From: Alistipes montrealensis
Lineage (GTDB): Bacteria > Bacteroidota > Bacteroidia > Bacteroidales > Rikenellaceae
Direction: 5' to 3'
Length of the DNA: 64,000 bases
NCBI RefSeq assembly: GCF_018362775.1
Contig: NZ_JAGYXY010000004.1
Coordinates: 233,630-297,629 of the forward strand
The translations under genes were made by a program, and so were the position numbers. Positions within the stretch are counted from its first letter, which is position 1. The number at the start of each line of letters is the position of its first letter. Shown one piece after another: positions 52,134-63,125 of this stretch. Below the pieces are notes generated by a model that saw only the letters and a list, made by a program, of their open reading frames with translations, was not told where the DNA came from and searched no databases.

Positions 52134-53090
52134 TTAAAATACCGTTTTCACGATTTTCTGAATATTCGTCGTGCGGCTCATCGTGTAATAGTGCAGCACG
52201 GGAACGCCCGCCGCCATCAGTTCGCGGCTCTGGGCGATGGCCCATTCGGTTCCCACTTCGCGCACGTTGTCCGGGTGGGCCCGGGCTTCGCTTACGAGTT
52301 CCGCGGGCAGTTCCACGCCGAACGTCTCGGGCAGTACCTCCAGGTGGCGCAGCGTCGAGATGGGTTTGATGCCGGGGATGACCGGCACGGTGATTCCTGC
52401 CTCGCGGCAGCGGCGCACGAAGTCGAAATACTTGCGGTTGTCGAAGAACATCTGCGTGATGACGTACTCCGCCCCGGCGTCGATCTTGGCCTTGAGGTGG
52501 GCGATGTCCGAGGTGATGTCGCGCGCTTCGTAATGCACTTCGGGATAACCCGCCACGCCGATCGAGAATTTCGAGTGGTGGCACTCCTCGACTTCGCCGT
52601 CGACGAACTCCCCGCGGTTCATGGCCGCGATCTGCCGCACGAGGTCGATGGCGTGGGCGTGGCCCTGCGGATGGGGCATGAAACGCTTTTCGTTCTGCGA
52701 CTTATCGCCGCGCAGCGCCAGTACGTTGTGCAGTCCGAGGAAGTCCATGTCGATCAGCGTATCTTCGATGTCGTACTTCGACAGTCCGCCGCAGATCAGG
52801 TGGGGAACCACCTCCACGCCGTAACGGTGCTGGATGGCCGCCGAGATGCCGACCGTCCCGGGACGGCGCCGCACGACGTGCCATTCGATGCTGCCGTCCT
52901 CGCGTTCGGTCTCCTTGATTCCCTCGCGGTGGAAGGTGATGTTGACATAGGCCGGGTCGAGTTCCATCAGCGGCTCGATGGCGGCGAAAATCTTCTGCAT
53001 GCCGTCGCCCTTCAGCGGCGGGAGCAGTTCGAAAGCAAAGCGGGTGCGCCCGGAGGCGACCGCGTCGTTTATGATCTCTACTACGTTCAT
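52134..53090 (-). CDS. metF: Methylenetetrahydrofolate reductase
   Basis: 318 residues. TIM-barrel flavoenzyme of the MetF family: FAFELLPPLKGDGMQKIFAA at the N-terminus with the catalytic Glu, YVNITFHREG, VVPHLICGGLSKYDIEDTL, NVLALRGDKS, GAEYVITQMFFDNRKYFDF and the folate-site segment IPGIKPISTLRHLE. It makes 5-methyl-THF for MetH. The start overlaps the metH stop by four bases (ATGA), so the two are coupled. The frame extends far upstream inside metH but without family sequence. Confidence 0.96.
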   Translation of the reverse strand: MNVVEIINDAVASGRTRFAFELLPPLKGDGMQKIFAAIEPLMELDPAYVNITFHREGIKETEREDGSIEWHVVRRRPGTVGISAAIQHRYGVEVVPHLICGGLSKYDIEDTLIDMDFLGLHNVLALRGDKSQNEKRFMPHPQGHAHAIDLVRQIAAMNRGEFVDGEVEECHHSKFSIGVAGYPEVHYEARDITSDIAHLKAKIDAGAEYVITQMFFDNRKYFDFVRRCREAGITVPVIPGIKPISTLRHLEVLPETFGVELPAELVSEARAHPDNVREVGTEWAIAQSRELMAAGVPVLHYYTMSRTTNIQKIVKTVF

Positions 53091-56000
53091 ACGTTGTTCG
53101 GTATAATCTTCTTGACCTCGTCGACCTCCATACCCCTGCGGCGGGCATAGTCGAGCAGTTGCTTGGTGTCGATCGTTCCCACCGAGAAATAGTCGGCATC
53201 GGCCAGCAGCAGGCCGCACAGCGCCTCCCCGGGGTCGATCATGTAGTTTTCGGTGAGCCGCATGCCGGTCGTCAGTTCGACTGCCAGCAGGTCGAAAACC
53301 TCGTGCTTGAGCGAGTGATCGGGCGATGCCGGGTAGCCGAATGCCATGCGGCGGCCGCGGTATTCGCCGCGGATGATCTGTTGGGGAGTCGGCGCTTCGC
53401 CGGTCTCGTAGCCCCACATCTCCCGGCGTACGAACACGTGTACGGCTTCGGCGAAGGCTTCCGTCAGGCGGTCGGCCAGCAGTTTGGCCATGATGGCGGA
53501 GTAGTCGTCGCCCTCCGCGCGGAACTTTTCGGCCAACTCCTTCAAGCCGATGCCGGCCGTTACGGCGAAACAGCCGATCCAGTCGTTTTTCGGGGCTATG
53601 CAGTCGGCCAGCGAACGGTTCTCCTGCCCGCGCGTCTGGTTGCGGAGCATCGGAAGGCGTTTTTCGACCCCTTTGGAGTTCGTGACCCAGATGTCGTCGC
53701 CTTCCGCGCGTGCCGGGAAAATACCCACCGCAGCCTGCAGGGTCAACAACCGCTCGTCGCGGATGCGGGCCAGCAGGGCCTGTGCGTCGGCGAAGACCTT
53801 GCGCGCTTCGGCGCCCCGGTCGGGATGGTCCAGGATTTCGGGATAACGTCCTTTGAGCCCCCATGCCAGGAAGAAGAAACTCCAGTCGATATACGGTTCG
53901 GCGTCGGCCACGTCGTAGTCGGGGAAGACCATGCGCCCCGGGTGGAGCGGCACGACGGGCGTGTGGGGCGTGCGTCCGCGGAGGGCCTTGCGGACCTCGA
54001 CGATCGGAATCAGGTCGCGCGCCCGCAGTTGGCGGGTGTAATCTTCGCGCATGGCCTGCTGGTCGGCTTTCACCTTGTCGGCGTAGAGGTCGCCGTCAGT
54101 GCCGAGCAACTGCGCCAGAATCTGGCTGTTGCGGCTGGCGTTGGGCGAGTGTACCACCACGCCCGTATAGACCGGAGCGATCTTCACCGCCGTGTGGAGG
54201 TCCGAGGTCGTCGCACCGCCGATGATGACCGGGATGCGCAGCGAGCGGCGTTCCAGTTCTTCGCAGACATGGGCCATTTCGTCGAGCGACGGGGTGATCA
54301 GGCCGCTCAGGCAGATGCACTGCGCACCCCACGCCACCGCCTCGTCGACGATGCGCTCCGATTCGACCATCACGCCCAGGTCCTTGATTTCGTATCCGTT
54401 GCAGGCCATCACGACCGCAACGATATTTTTCCCGATGTCGTGTACGTCGCCCTTCACGGTGGCGATCAGTACCTTCCCGGCATTATGTGAAGTGCCGCTT
54501 GAGCCCTGTTCGATATAGGGTGTCAGCGCCGCCACTGCGCGCTTCATCACGCGGGCGGTTTTCACCACCTGCGGCAGGAACATCTTTCCTTCGCCGAACA
54601 GCGTTCCGACCTTCTCCATCGCGGGCATCAGCAGTGTGTCGATCACGGCCATCGGGCTTCCCAGTGCCTCGTAGCCTTCCAGTGCATCCTGCTCCACGCA
54701 GTCCGCCACGCCTTTGAGCATCGCGTAGTCGATCCGCTCGGCCAGCGTTCCCGCGCGCCATGCGTCGGGGGCCTGCGGCTGCGCCTGGGTCGTTTGCTGC
54801 ACCTCGTGGGCATACTCCGTGAGGCGTTCGGCGGCGTCGGCCCGGCGGCAGAGGATCACGTCCTCGACGCGTTCGAGCAATTCGGGTTCGATCTCGCTGT
54901 ATACGCGGACCATCTGGGGGTTGACGATGCCCATGTCCATCCCGGCATGGATGGCGTGGTAGAGGAACGCCGAGTGCATCGCCTCGCGCATGGCGTTGTT
55001 GCCGCGGAAGGCGAACGAGAGGTTCGACACGCCGCCCGAAACCTTTGCGTGGGGCAGGTTTTCCTTGATCCAGCGCGTCGCGTCGATGAAGGCTTTGCCA
55101 TAGCCGTCATGCTCGGGAATACCCGTTGCAACAGCCAGCACATTGGGGTCGAAAATAATATCCTCGGCCGGAAATCCGCTCTCCGTGAGTAACTTGTAGG
55201 CCCGTTCGGCCACTTCGATCTTGCGTTCGTAAGTGTCGGCCTGCCCCCGTTCGTCGAAGAGCATCACGACTGCCGCGGCGCCGAAACGGTGAATCTCCCC
55301 GGCTCGGCGCAGGAATTCCGCCTCACCCTCCTTGAGCGATATGGAGTTGACGACGGCTTTGCCCTGTGTGACCTCCATGCCCGCCACCAGCACCTCCCAT
55401 TTCGACGAGTCGATCATCGTCGGCACACGGGCGATCTCCGGCTCCGAGGCCATCAGGTTGAGGAACGTGCGCATCGCTTCGGGACCGTCGATCATTCCGT
55501 CGTCCATGCAGACATCGACGATCTGCGCCCCGGCATCGACCTGCGCGCGGGCCACCGAGAGCGCTTCCTCGTAGTTGGCTTCACGGATCAGCCGGGCGAA
55601 CTTGGCCGATCCGGCGACGTTCGTACGTTCGCCGACATTGATGAAATTGGCCTCGGGGACGATCCGCAGCGGTTCCAGCCCGCTCAGCGTCGTGATATGT
55701 TTCGGTTCGGGAACGGGCCGCGGCTCGTAGTTCCCGGCGATTTTCGACAGTTCGAAGATATGTGCCGGCGTCGTGCCGCAGCAGCCGCCCACGATGTTCA
55801 CGAGTCCGCGCCGCAGGTACTCCCCGACATCCTTCGCAAACATCTGCGGCGTTTCGTCGTAACCGCCCATCACGTTGGGCAGTCCTGCGTTCGGGTGGGC
55901 CGAGATGCGTGTTTCGGCCACTGCTGCCAGCCGTTCGAGGTAGGGCAGGAGTTGTTTGGCCCCGTAGGCGCAGTTCAGGCCGACGGAGAGCAGGCGGGCG

Positions 56001-56701
56001 TGCGACACCGACGCGGCGAAGGCCTCGACGGTCTGCCCCGAGAGGGTGCGGCCGCTGGCGTCGGCCAGCGTTCCGGAGACCATGACGGGGATCGCGCGGC
56101 CCAGTTCGGCGCAGAGCGTGTCGATGGCGTAGAGGGCCGCCTTGGCGTTGAGCGTGTCGAAAACGGTCTCGACCAGCAGGATGTCCGCGCCGCCGTCCAC
56201 CAGCCCGCGGGCCTGGTCGGCGTAGGCCTCGGCCAACTGTCGGAACGTGACCTCGCGCGCCGCGGGGTTCGTCACGTCGGCCGACATCGAGGCCGTGCGG
56301 TTCGTGGGGCCCATCGACCCCGCCACGAAACGCGGTTTCTGCGGATTGCGTGCCGTGAATTCCTCCGCCGCACTGCGGGCGACCGCCGCCGCCGCTTTCG
56401 AAATCTCGTAGGCATAGCCTTCGAGCCGGTAGTCGGCCAGCGACACGGCGTTGGCGTTGAACGAGTCGGTTTCGATGATGTCGGCTCCTGCCTGCAGGTA
56501 CTTTCGGTGTATTTCGCCGACGATTTCCGGACGGGTCAGCACCAGCAGGTCGTTGCAGCCTTTGAGCAGTACCGTCCAGTCGCGGAAGCGTTCGCCGCGG
56601 TAATCCTCCTCCTGCAGTCCGTAGCCCTGCACCATTGTACCGAAACCGCCGTCGAGCAGCAGGATGCGCCGGTTCAGTTGTTCGTATAGCGTCGTTGCCA
56701 T
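53087..56701 (-). CDS. metH: Cobalamin-dependent methionine synthase
   Basis: 1204 residues, full length with all four modules. Homocysteine domain (about 1-320) with zinc cysteines in VGLNCAYGAKQLLPY and IVGGCCGTTPAHIFE. Folate (pterin) domain (about 330-630) with FINVGERTNVAGSAKFARLI. Cobalamin cap and Rossmann domain (about 640-890) with the B12 motif KGDVHDIGKNIVAVVMACNG. Activation domain at the C-terminus with MRLTENYMIDPGEALCGLLL, which binds SAM. It methylates homocysteine to methionine. It is followed by metF and preceded by the glutaminyl cyclase-like gene without a gap. I see no cobalamin riboswitch nearby. Confidence 0.97.
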   Translation of the reverse strand: MATTLYEQLNRRILLLDGGFGTMVQGYGLQEEDYRGERFRDWTVLLKGCNDLLVLTRPEIVGEIHRKYLQAGADIIETDSFNANAVSLADYRLEGYAYEISKAAAAVARSAAEEFTARNPQKPRFVAGSMGPTNRTASMSADVTNPAAREVTFRQLAEAYADQARGLVDGGADILLVETVFDTLNAKAALYAIDTLCAELGRAIPVMVSGTLADASGRTLSGQTVEAFAASVSHARLLSVGLNCAYGAKQLLPYLERLAAVAETRISAHPNAGLPNVMGGYDETPQMFAKDVGEYLRRGLVNIVGGCCGTTPAHIFELSKIAGNYEPRPVPEPKHITTLSGLEPLRIVPEANFINVGERTNVAGSAKFARLIREANYEEALSVARAQVDAGAQIVDVCMDDGMIDGPEAMRTFLNLMASEPEIARVPTMIDSSKWEVLVAGMEVTQGKAVVNSISLKEGEAEFLRRAGEIHRFGAAAVVMLFDERGQADTYERKIEVAERAYKLLTESGFPAEDIIFDPNVLAVATGIPEHDGYGKAFIDATRWIKENLPHAKVSGGVSNLSFAFRGNNAMREAMHSAFLYHAIHAGMDMGIVNPQMVRVYSEIEPELLERVEDVILCRRADAAERLTEYAHEVQQTTQAQPQAPDAWRAGTLAERIDYAMLKGVADCVEQDALEGYEALGSPMAVIDTLLMPAMEKVGTLFGEGKMFLPQVVKTARVMKRAVAALTPYIEQGSSGTSHNAGKVLIATVKGDVHDIGKNIVAVVMACNGYEIKDLGVMVESERIVDEAVAWGAQCICLSGLITPSLDEMAHVCEELERRSLRIPVIIGGATTSDLHTAVKIAPVYTGVVVHSPNASRNSQILAQLLGTDGDLYADKVKADQQAMREDYTRQLRARDLIPIVEVRKALRGRTPHTPVVPLHPGRMVFPDYDVADAEPYIDWSFFFLAWGLKGRYPEILDHPDRGAEARKVFADAQALLARIRDERLLTLQAAVGIFPARAEGDDIWVTNSKGVEKRLPMLRNQTRGQENRSLADCIAPKNDWIGCFAVTAGIGLKELAEKFRAEGDDYSAIMAKLLADRLTEAFAEAVHVFVRREMWGYETGEAPTPQQIIRGEYRGRRMAFGYPASPDHSLKHEVFDLLAVELTTGMRLTENYMIDPGEALCGLLLADADYFSVGTIDTKQLLDYARRRGMEVDEVKKIIPNNV

Positions 56702-57517
56702 TTATTTCTCGATAATCTCTATTTCAAACAGTTTGCTCCAATTCTTGCCCGTCACGAAGATGCGGTCCCGTTCGGCGTCGTAGGCGATGCCGTTCAGCAC
56801 GTCGGTCGTCTCGGTGACTTCCGTTTCAGGCAGCAGGCCGGTCAGGTCGACGATGCCCTCCACGATGCCCGTTGCGGGGTCGATGATCACGATCTGGTCC
56901 GTGGTGTAGACGTTGGCCCATATTTTGCCGCCGATCCATTCCAACTCGTTGAGGTATTCGACCGGAACGCCTTTGTAGGTCACCGTCGTACGTTTTTCGC
57001 GGCGGAATGTCTCGGGGTCGACGGTGTGGATGCTGGCCGTGCCGTCCGACATGTAGAGTTTCTTCCCGTCGGTCGTCAGCCCCCAGCCCTCGCCCGGATA
57101 GCGGTGGTCGCGGATTTTTTCGCACCCTTTCGTCAGGTCGTAGACGTGGGCCGTGTTCGACTGCCAGGTCAGTTGGTAGAGCCTGTCGCCGAGCAGGGTG
57201 ATCCCTTCGCCGAACTCCGAGCGGGGCAGGCGCACCATCACGTCAGCCTTTCCCGTCGCGAGGTCGATTCGCTGCACGACCGATTCGCCGTGCTGTCCCG
57301 TGCCCTCCCACAGTTGTCCGCCGACGTATTGCAGCCCCTGGGTGTAGGCCGTCGTCGAGTGGGGATAGACCGCCGCGATCCGGTAGGTGTACTCTTTCGG
57401 TTGAACCTGTGCCGCAGCGGGCTGCGCCTTTTCGCCGGGGCGTTTGGCGCGTGCCGCCGGGCCGCCGCATGCGGCCAGCAGCAGGATGGAGAACAGAAGT
57501 ATCGGGGTCGTTTTCAT
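56702..57517 (-). CDS. Glutaminyl-peptide cyclotransferase-like lipoprotein
   Basis: 271 residues. Lipoprotein signal with lipobox LLAAC (Cys17), then a five-bladed propeller-type glutamine cyclotransferase domain (the plant/bacterial family): YPHSTTAYTQGLQYVGGQLW, GLTTDGKKLYMSDGTASIH, VEYLNELEWIGGKIWANVYT and LNGIAYDAERDRIFVTGKNW. It cyclises N-terminal Gln to pyroglutamate; in Bacteroidota this modifies exported proteins after signal peptide cleavage. It heads the transcription unit with metH, metF, the M20 gene and rnr, an odd partner for the methionine genes. Confidence 0.92.
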   Translation of the reverse strand: MKTTPILLFSILLLAACGGPAARAKRPGEKAQPAAAQVQPKEYTYRIAAVYPHSTTAYTQGLQYVGGQLWEGTGQHGESVVQRIDLATGKADVMVRLPRSEFGEGITLLGDRLYQLTWQSNTAHVYDLTKGCEKIRDHRYPGEGWGLTTDGKKLYMSDGTASIHTVDPETFRREKRTTVTYKGVPVEYLNELEWIGGKIWANVYTTDQIVIIDPATGIVEGIVDLTGLLPETEVTETTDVLNGIAYDAERDRIFVTGKNWSKLFEIEIIEK

Positions 57518-57540
57518 TCAATTCGCAACAAAATAGCTTA

Positions 57541-57548
57541 CAAAGGTA
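57541..57548 (-). promoter_or_regulatory. -7 box of the glutaminyl cyclase-metH operon
   Basis: TACCTTTG on the minus strand, 24 bases before the ATG at 57517. No clear -33 element was found. The gap to tig is 163 bases, probably too short to hold a cobalamin riboswitch as well. Confidence 0.5.
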
Positions 57549-57597
57549 CGAAAAGCAAACCATATATCATAATTTCATTATATATATACGGAATATC

Positions 57598-57628
57598 TTG
57601 CCGGAAAGGGAATAATTTAATATCTTTG
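57598..57628 (+). promoter_or_regulatory. Promoter of tig
   Basis: TTG at 57598-57600 and TATCTTTG at 57621-57628, spacer 20 bases, in AT-rich DNA before the ATG at 57681. Confidence 0.7.
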
Positions 57629-57680
57629 CCACCCGATTCCGAGAAGAAAATCGAAAAATAACAAATAGAACACATTCATT

Positions 57681-59006
57681 ATGAACATCGTAAGAGAACA
57701 ACGCGAAGAGAATAACTCGCTGATCCGGGTAACCGTCGGCGAGTCGGATTACGGGCAGGAGGTCGAGAAGGCCCTGCGTGAGTACAAGCGCAAGGCCAAC
57801 ATCCCCGGCTTCCGTCCGGGCATGGTCCCCATGGGCATCGTCAAGAAGATGTACGGCAAGGGCGTGCTGGCCGAGCAGTCGTACCGCCTGGCTTCGAACT
57901 CCGTCTTTGAGTACCTCCAGAAGGAGGGTATCGACTACCTGGGCGACGTGATCCCCTCCGAGCAGCAGGGCGATTTCGATTTCGACAACGCCACCGAGTT
58001 CGAATTCGTATTCGAGATCGGCGAGGCTCCCGAGATCAAACTGGAGTTCTCCGACAAGGATAAGCTGACCTACAACAAAATCAAGGTCGACAAGAAGATG
58101 CACGACGACTACCGTGCCAACTACCTGCGCCGTTTCGGCCGCCTGGTGGACGCCGAGAAGGTGACTTCGGACGAGGCGCTGTCGGTGACGCTCGACAACG
58201 GCGAAATGAACGTTGCGGATGCTTACGTGGGCCTGATCTCGATGGACGAGGCCGATCGCAAGCCCTTTATCGGCAAGAAGGTGGGCGCGAAGATGAAGGT
58301 GAATCTCAACGAACTCTATAAAAATCCCGCCCAGCGTGCCGCCTGCCTGCAGGTGAAGGAGGCCGAGCTGGAGGGCATCAACCCCGAATTCGAGCTGGAG
58401 ATCACCAAGATCCGCAAGTTCGCCGAGCCGGAACTGAACGAGGAGTTCTTCAAGATGGCGTTCCCCGCCGGCAATGTTACCGACGAGGCCGGGCTGGACA
58501 AGTTCATCGACGCCCAGATCGAGGCCGAACTGCGCCGCGAAAGCGACTACCTCTTCACGCTGCAACTGCGCGATTTCGTCGTGAAGAAGGCCGGGCTGAA
58601 GATGCCCGTCACGTTCCTCAAACGCTGGCTCTACACGATCAACGAAGGCAAGTTCTCGATGGAGGACATCGAGAAGGATTTCGACCAGTTCCTGACGATG
58701 TTTACCTGGAACTACCTCCAGAAGCACTTCATCAAGGCCGACAACCTCGCCGTTTCGAAGGAAGAGGCGCTGGCCGAAGCCAAGGCGCTGGCCGCTGCGC
58801 AGTTCGCACAGTACGGCATGCCGTCGGCCCCCGACGATATGCTCGAAGGCTATGCCGAGAAGATTCTCTCCGACAAGGAGCAGGGCCAGAAGATTTTCGA
58901 GAAGCTCTACGAAGTGAAGGTCGTCGAGGATATCAAATCGAAGATCAAAGTAACTGAAAAAGCCGTATCTGCGGACGATTTCGCTAAATTGGCGAAGGAG
59001 CTTTAA
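57681..59006 (+). CDS. tig: Trigger factor-like chaperone
   Basis: 441 residues. N-terminal ribosome-binding domain with the conserved KRKANIPGFRPGMVPMGIVK loop at about 36-55 (the GFRxGxxP ribosome docking signature). The middle is shaped like the peptidyl-prolyl isomerase domain but quite diverged, as usual in Bacteroidota. A long helical C-terminal domain follows (LYTINEGKFSMEDIEKDFDQ, LAAAQFAQYGMPSAPDDMLE). It binds nascent chains at the ribosome exit. It precedes clpP and clpX, the classic tig-clpP-clpX order. Confidence 0.94.
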   Translation: MNIVREQREENNSLIRVTVGESDYGQEVEKALREYKRKANIPGFRPGMVPMGIVKKMYGKGVLAEQSYRLASNSVFEYLQKEGIDYLGDVIPSEQQGDFDFDNATEFEFVFEIGEAPEIKLEFSDKDKLTYNKIKVDKKMHDDYRANYLRRFGRLVDAEKVTSDEALSVTLDNGEMNVADAYVGLISMDEADRKPFIGKKVGAKMKVNLNELYKNPAQRAACLQVKEAELEGINPEFELEITKIRKFAEPELNEEFFKMAFPAGNVTDEAGLDKFIDAQIEAELRRESDYLFTLQLRDFVVKKAGLKMPVTFLKRWLYTINEGKFSMEDIEKDFDQFLTMFTWNYLQKHFIKADNLAVSKEEALAEAKALAAAQFAQYGMPSAPDDMLEGYAEKILSDKEQGQKIFEKLYEVKVVEDIKSKIKVTEKAVSADDFAKLAKEL

Positions 59007-59023
59007 GATTCCCGGATTTTTTG

Positions 59024-59068
59024 TATCTTTGGACTTTGCAGGCGTGATGTTTGCAAAGTCCTTTGTTT
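59024..59068 (+). promoter_or_regulatory. clpP -7 box fused to a perfect hairpin
   Basis: TATCTTTG (59024-59031) is followed at once by a perfect 10-base inverted repeat GGACTTTGCA (59031-59040) and TGCAAAGTCC (59052-59061), then TTTGTTTT. The hairpin can end tig transcription and would also sit at the 5' end of a clpP transcript. Confidence 0.6.
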
Positions 59069-59088
59069 TGAAATAAATACTACGCAAC

Positions 59089-59757
59089 ATGTCAGAATTT
59101 GAAAAGTACGCAAAAGGTCATTGCGGGATCAGTTCGCTGAAACTCCACGATTTCCAGTCGATAAGCGCGGCATACGTGTCGCCTACGATCATCGAGGAGC
59201 GTCAGCTCAATATCGCTACGATGGATGTTTTCTCGCGCCTGATGATGGACCGCATCATCTTCCTCGGCGCGCCGATCTACGACGACGCGGCCAACATCAT
59301 CCAGGCACAGCTTCTGTTTCTCGAATCGGTCGATCCCGAAAAGGATATTCAGATTTACATCAACTCGCCCGGCGGGTCGGTCTCGGCCGGACTGGGCATC
59401 TACGATACGATGCAGCTCGTGAACTCCGACGTGGCGACCATCTGCACGGGCCTCGCGGCTTCGATGGGCGCCGTGCTGCTCACGGCGGGCGCCAAGGGCA
59501 AGCGTTCGGCGCTGCCGCATTCGCGGGTGATGATCCACCAGCCCCTGGGCGGAGCGCAGGGCCAGGCGTCGGATATCGAGATCACGGCGCGCGAGATCCT
59601 GAAAACCAAACGCGAACTCTACGAAATCCTTTCGGCCCACTCGGGCGTCTCGGTCAAGAAGATCGAGAAGGACGCCGACCGCGATTACTGGCTGTCGGCC
59701 AAAGAGGCGAAAGAATACGGACTGATCGACGAAGTCCTCTCCAAACGTGATAAATAA
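59089..59757 (+). CDS. clpP: ATP-dependent Clp protease proteolytic subunit
   Basis: 222 residues. Catalytic triad visible: Ser125 in [11 protein letters not shown], His150 in [10 protein letters not shown] and Asp199 in RDYWLSA. Handle region [20 protein letters not shown]. The N-terminal extension (about 30 residues) is a little longer than in E. coli and may be processed. It forms the double heptamer barrel that ClpX feeds. clpX starts 5 bases behind it. Confidence 0.97.
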   Translation: MSEFEKYAKGHCGISSLKLHDFQSISAAYVSPTIIEERQLNIATMDVFSRLMMDRIIFLGAPIYDDAANIIQAQLLFLESVDPEKDIQIYINSPGGSVSAGLGIYDTMQLVNSDVATICTGLAASMGAVLLTAGAKGKRSALPHSRVMIHQPLGGAQGQASDIEITAREILKTKRELYEILSAHSGVSVKKIEKDADRDYWLSAKEAKEYGLIDEVLSKRDK

Positions 59758-59762
59758 ACCGC

Positions 59763-61031
<1,269 letters not shown>

Positions 61032-61043
61032 TTTCTTTTTGGC

Positions 61044-61051
61044 TATCTTTG
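61044..61051 (+). promoter_or_regulatory. -7 box of the transketolase gene
   Basis: TATCTTTG located 40 bases before the ATG at 61092. A TTG at 61024-61026 gives a 17-base spacer, slightly short. Confidence 0.55.
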
Positions 61052-61091
61052 CCGGGAATAAATAGCATAAAACCCATAAAACACTAACTCC

Positions 61092-63125
61092 ATGTCTACA
61101 ACGAATTCAAAACTTACGCGCGTTGCCGATAATATCCGCATCCTGTCGGCCGCGATGGTCGAGAAGGCCAAGTCGGGCCATCCCGGCGGTGCTATGGGCG
61201 GCGCGGATTTCATCACGGTGCTTTTTGCCGAGTTTCTGCGTTACGATCCCGATAATATGGCTTATCCCTACCGCGACCGGTTCTTCCTCGATCCGGGCCA
61301 CATGTCGCCGATGCTCTATTCGGCGCTGTCGCTGGCCGGGCACTATTCGACCGAAGATTTGCAGTCGCTGCGCCAGTGGGGCAGCGTGACCCCGGGTCAC
61401 CCCGAGGTGGATGTGATGCGTGGTGTGGAGAATACGTCGGGGCCGCTGGGCCAGGGTCATGCCATGGCGCTGGGAGCCGCCATCGCGGAGCGCTTCATGG
61501 TCGCCCGCTTCGGCGAATGGATGGCGCACAAGACTTATGCCTACATCTCCGACGGTGCTGTCGAAGAGGAGATTTCGCAGGGCGTGGGCCGTATCGCCGG
61601 CCACCTGGGCCTGTCGAACTTCGTGATGTATTACGACTCGAACAACATTCAGCTTTCGACCAAGGTCGACGAAGTGATGACCGAGAACGTAGCCATGAAG
61701 TACGAGGCGTGGGGCTGGAACGTGCTGTCGGTCGACGGACACAACATCAACGAACTGCGCGAGGCGCTGGTTGCCGCGGAGAGCGAGACGGAGCGTCCGA
61801 CGCTGATCATCGGCCATACCGTTATGGGCAAAGGCGCCAAAGGCCCTGCCGGGGAGTGCTTCGAGGATAAGGTTTCGACCCACGGACAGCCGTTGACGGC
61901 TGCCGGAGCCGACATTGCCGCCACGATCCGAAATCTGGGCGGCGATCCCGAAAATCCGTTCGCCGTGTTCGAAGAGAGCCGCGAAGTGTTCGCCGAACGC
62001 CGCGAGTCGCTCCGGGAGTGGGCTGCCAAGCAGGCCGCCGTCGAAAAATCGTGGCGCAGCGAGCACAAGGACCTGGCGCGCAAACTCGACGATTTCCTCT
62101 CGGGAAAACTTCCCGAGATCGACTATAAGTCCATCGAAATGAAACCCAACGTGGCTACGCGCGCCGCATCGGCGACGGTGCTGGGCGTTTATGCCGAAAA
62201 GATCGACAACATGATCGTCGCGTCGGCCGACCTTTCGAATTCGGACAAGACCGACGGTTTCCTCAAAAAGACCAAGGCGTTCACGAAGGGCGATTTCTCC
62301 GGGAAATTCTTCCAGGCGGGCGTCTCGGAACTGACGATGGCCTGCGTGATGAACGGCATGGCGCTGCACGGAGGCGTGATTCCGGTCGGCGGCACGTTCT
62401 TCGTCTTCTCCGATTATATGAAACCCGCCGTGCGCCTTTCGGCGCTGATGCGCCTGCATGTGGTTTACGTCTGGACGCACGACTCGTTCCGCGTGGGCGA
62501 GGACGGCCCGACGCACCAGCCTGTCGAGCACGAAGCGCAGATTCGCCTGATGGAGCACCTCAGAAACCACCACGACGAGCGTTCGATGCTCGTGCTGCGT
62601 CCTGCCGACGGCGACGAGACCGTCATGGCGTGGAAACTGGCTGTCGAAGAGCACCGTCCCGTGGCGCTCGTGCTTTCGCGTCAGGATATCAAGACCCTGC
62701 CGACGCTGGGCGCCAGCCGCCGCGAGGAAGCCGCACAGGTCGCCAAAGGCGGTTATGTGGTTGTCGACGCCGCCAAACCCGCTGCGGTGCTGATCGCTAC
62801 GGGTTCGGAAGTCGCGACGCTCGTCGAGGGCGCCGAACTGCTGGCTGCCGAAGGTATTCCGGTCCGTGTGGTGGGTGTTCCGAGTGAAGGCCTGTTCCGT
62901 GACCAGCCCCGTTCCTACCAGGAGAGCATCCTGCCTGTGGGTATTCCGCGCTACGGCATGACCTCGGGCCTTCCGGTGAACCTCCAGGGCCTCGTGGGTG
63001 AAAACGGCGTGATCCACGGCCTCGACCACTTCGGCTGGTCGGCTCCCTATAAAGTGCTGGACGAGAAGTTCGGCTACAACGGGGCGACCGTTGCCGCGGA
63101 AGTGAAGAAGATGCTGGGAAAATAA
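61092..63125 (+). CDS. tkt: Transketolase
   Basis: 677 residues, normal full length. Thiamine diphosphate domain with SGHPGGAMGGADFITVLF near the N-terminus, the GPLGQGHAMALGAAIAERFM segment and the Asp-Gly cofactor region (VEEEISQGVG and YDSNNIQLS). Pyrimidine domain with TWTHDSFRVGEDGPTHQPVE, the transketolase signature. C-terminal domain with VLIATGSEVATLVEGAELLA. It moves two-carbon units in the non-oxidative pentose phosphate pathway. Monocistronic with its own -7 box and a strong terminator behind it. Confidence 0.97.
   Translation: MSTTNSKLTRVADNIRILSAAMVEKAKSGHPGGAMGGADFITVLFAEFLRYDPDNMAYPYRDRFFLDPGHMSPMLYSALSLAGHYSTEDLQSLRQWGSVTPGHPEVDVMRGVENTSGPLGQGHAMALGAAIAERFMVARFGEWMAHKTYAYISDGAVEEEISQGVGRIAGHLGLSNFVMYYDSNNIQLSTKVDEVMTENVAMKYEAWGWNVLSVDGHNINELREALVAAESETERPTLIIGHTVMGKGAKGPAGECFEDKVSTHGQPLTAAGADIAATIRNLGGDPENPFAVFEESREVFAERRESLREWAAKQAAVEKSWRSEHKDLARKLDDFLSGKLPEIDYKSIEMKPNVATRAASATVLGVYAEKIDNMIVASADLSNSDKTDGFLKKTKAFTKGDFSGKFFQAGVSELTMACVMNGMALHGGVIPVGGTFFVFSDYMKPAVRLSALMRLHVVYVWTHDSFRVGEDGPTHQPVEHEAQIRLMEHLRNHHDERSMLVLRPADGDETVMAWKLAVEEHRPVALVLSRQDIKTLPTLGASRREEAAQVAKGGYVVVDAAKPAAVLIATGSEVATLVEGAELLAAEGIPVRVVGVPSEGLFRDQPRSYQESILPVGIPRYGMTSGLPVNLQGLVGENGVIHGLDHFGWSAPYKVLDEKFGYNGATVAAEVKKMLGK

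Noticed and set aside
53863..54761. Several open frames on either strand inside metH
   Set aside because: All overlap conserved MetH domains and have skewed composition.
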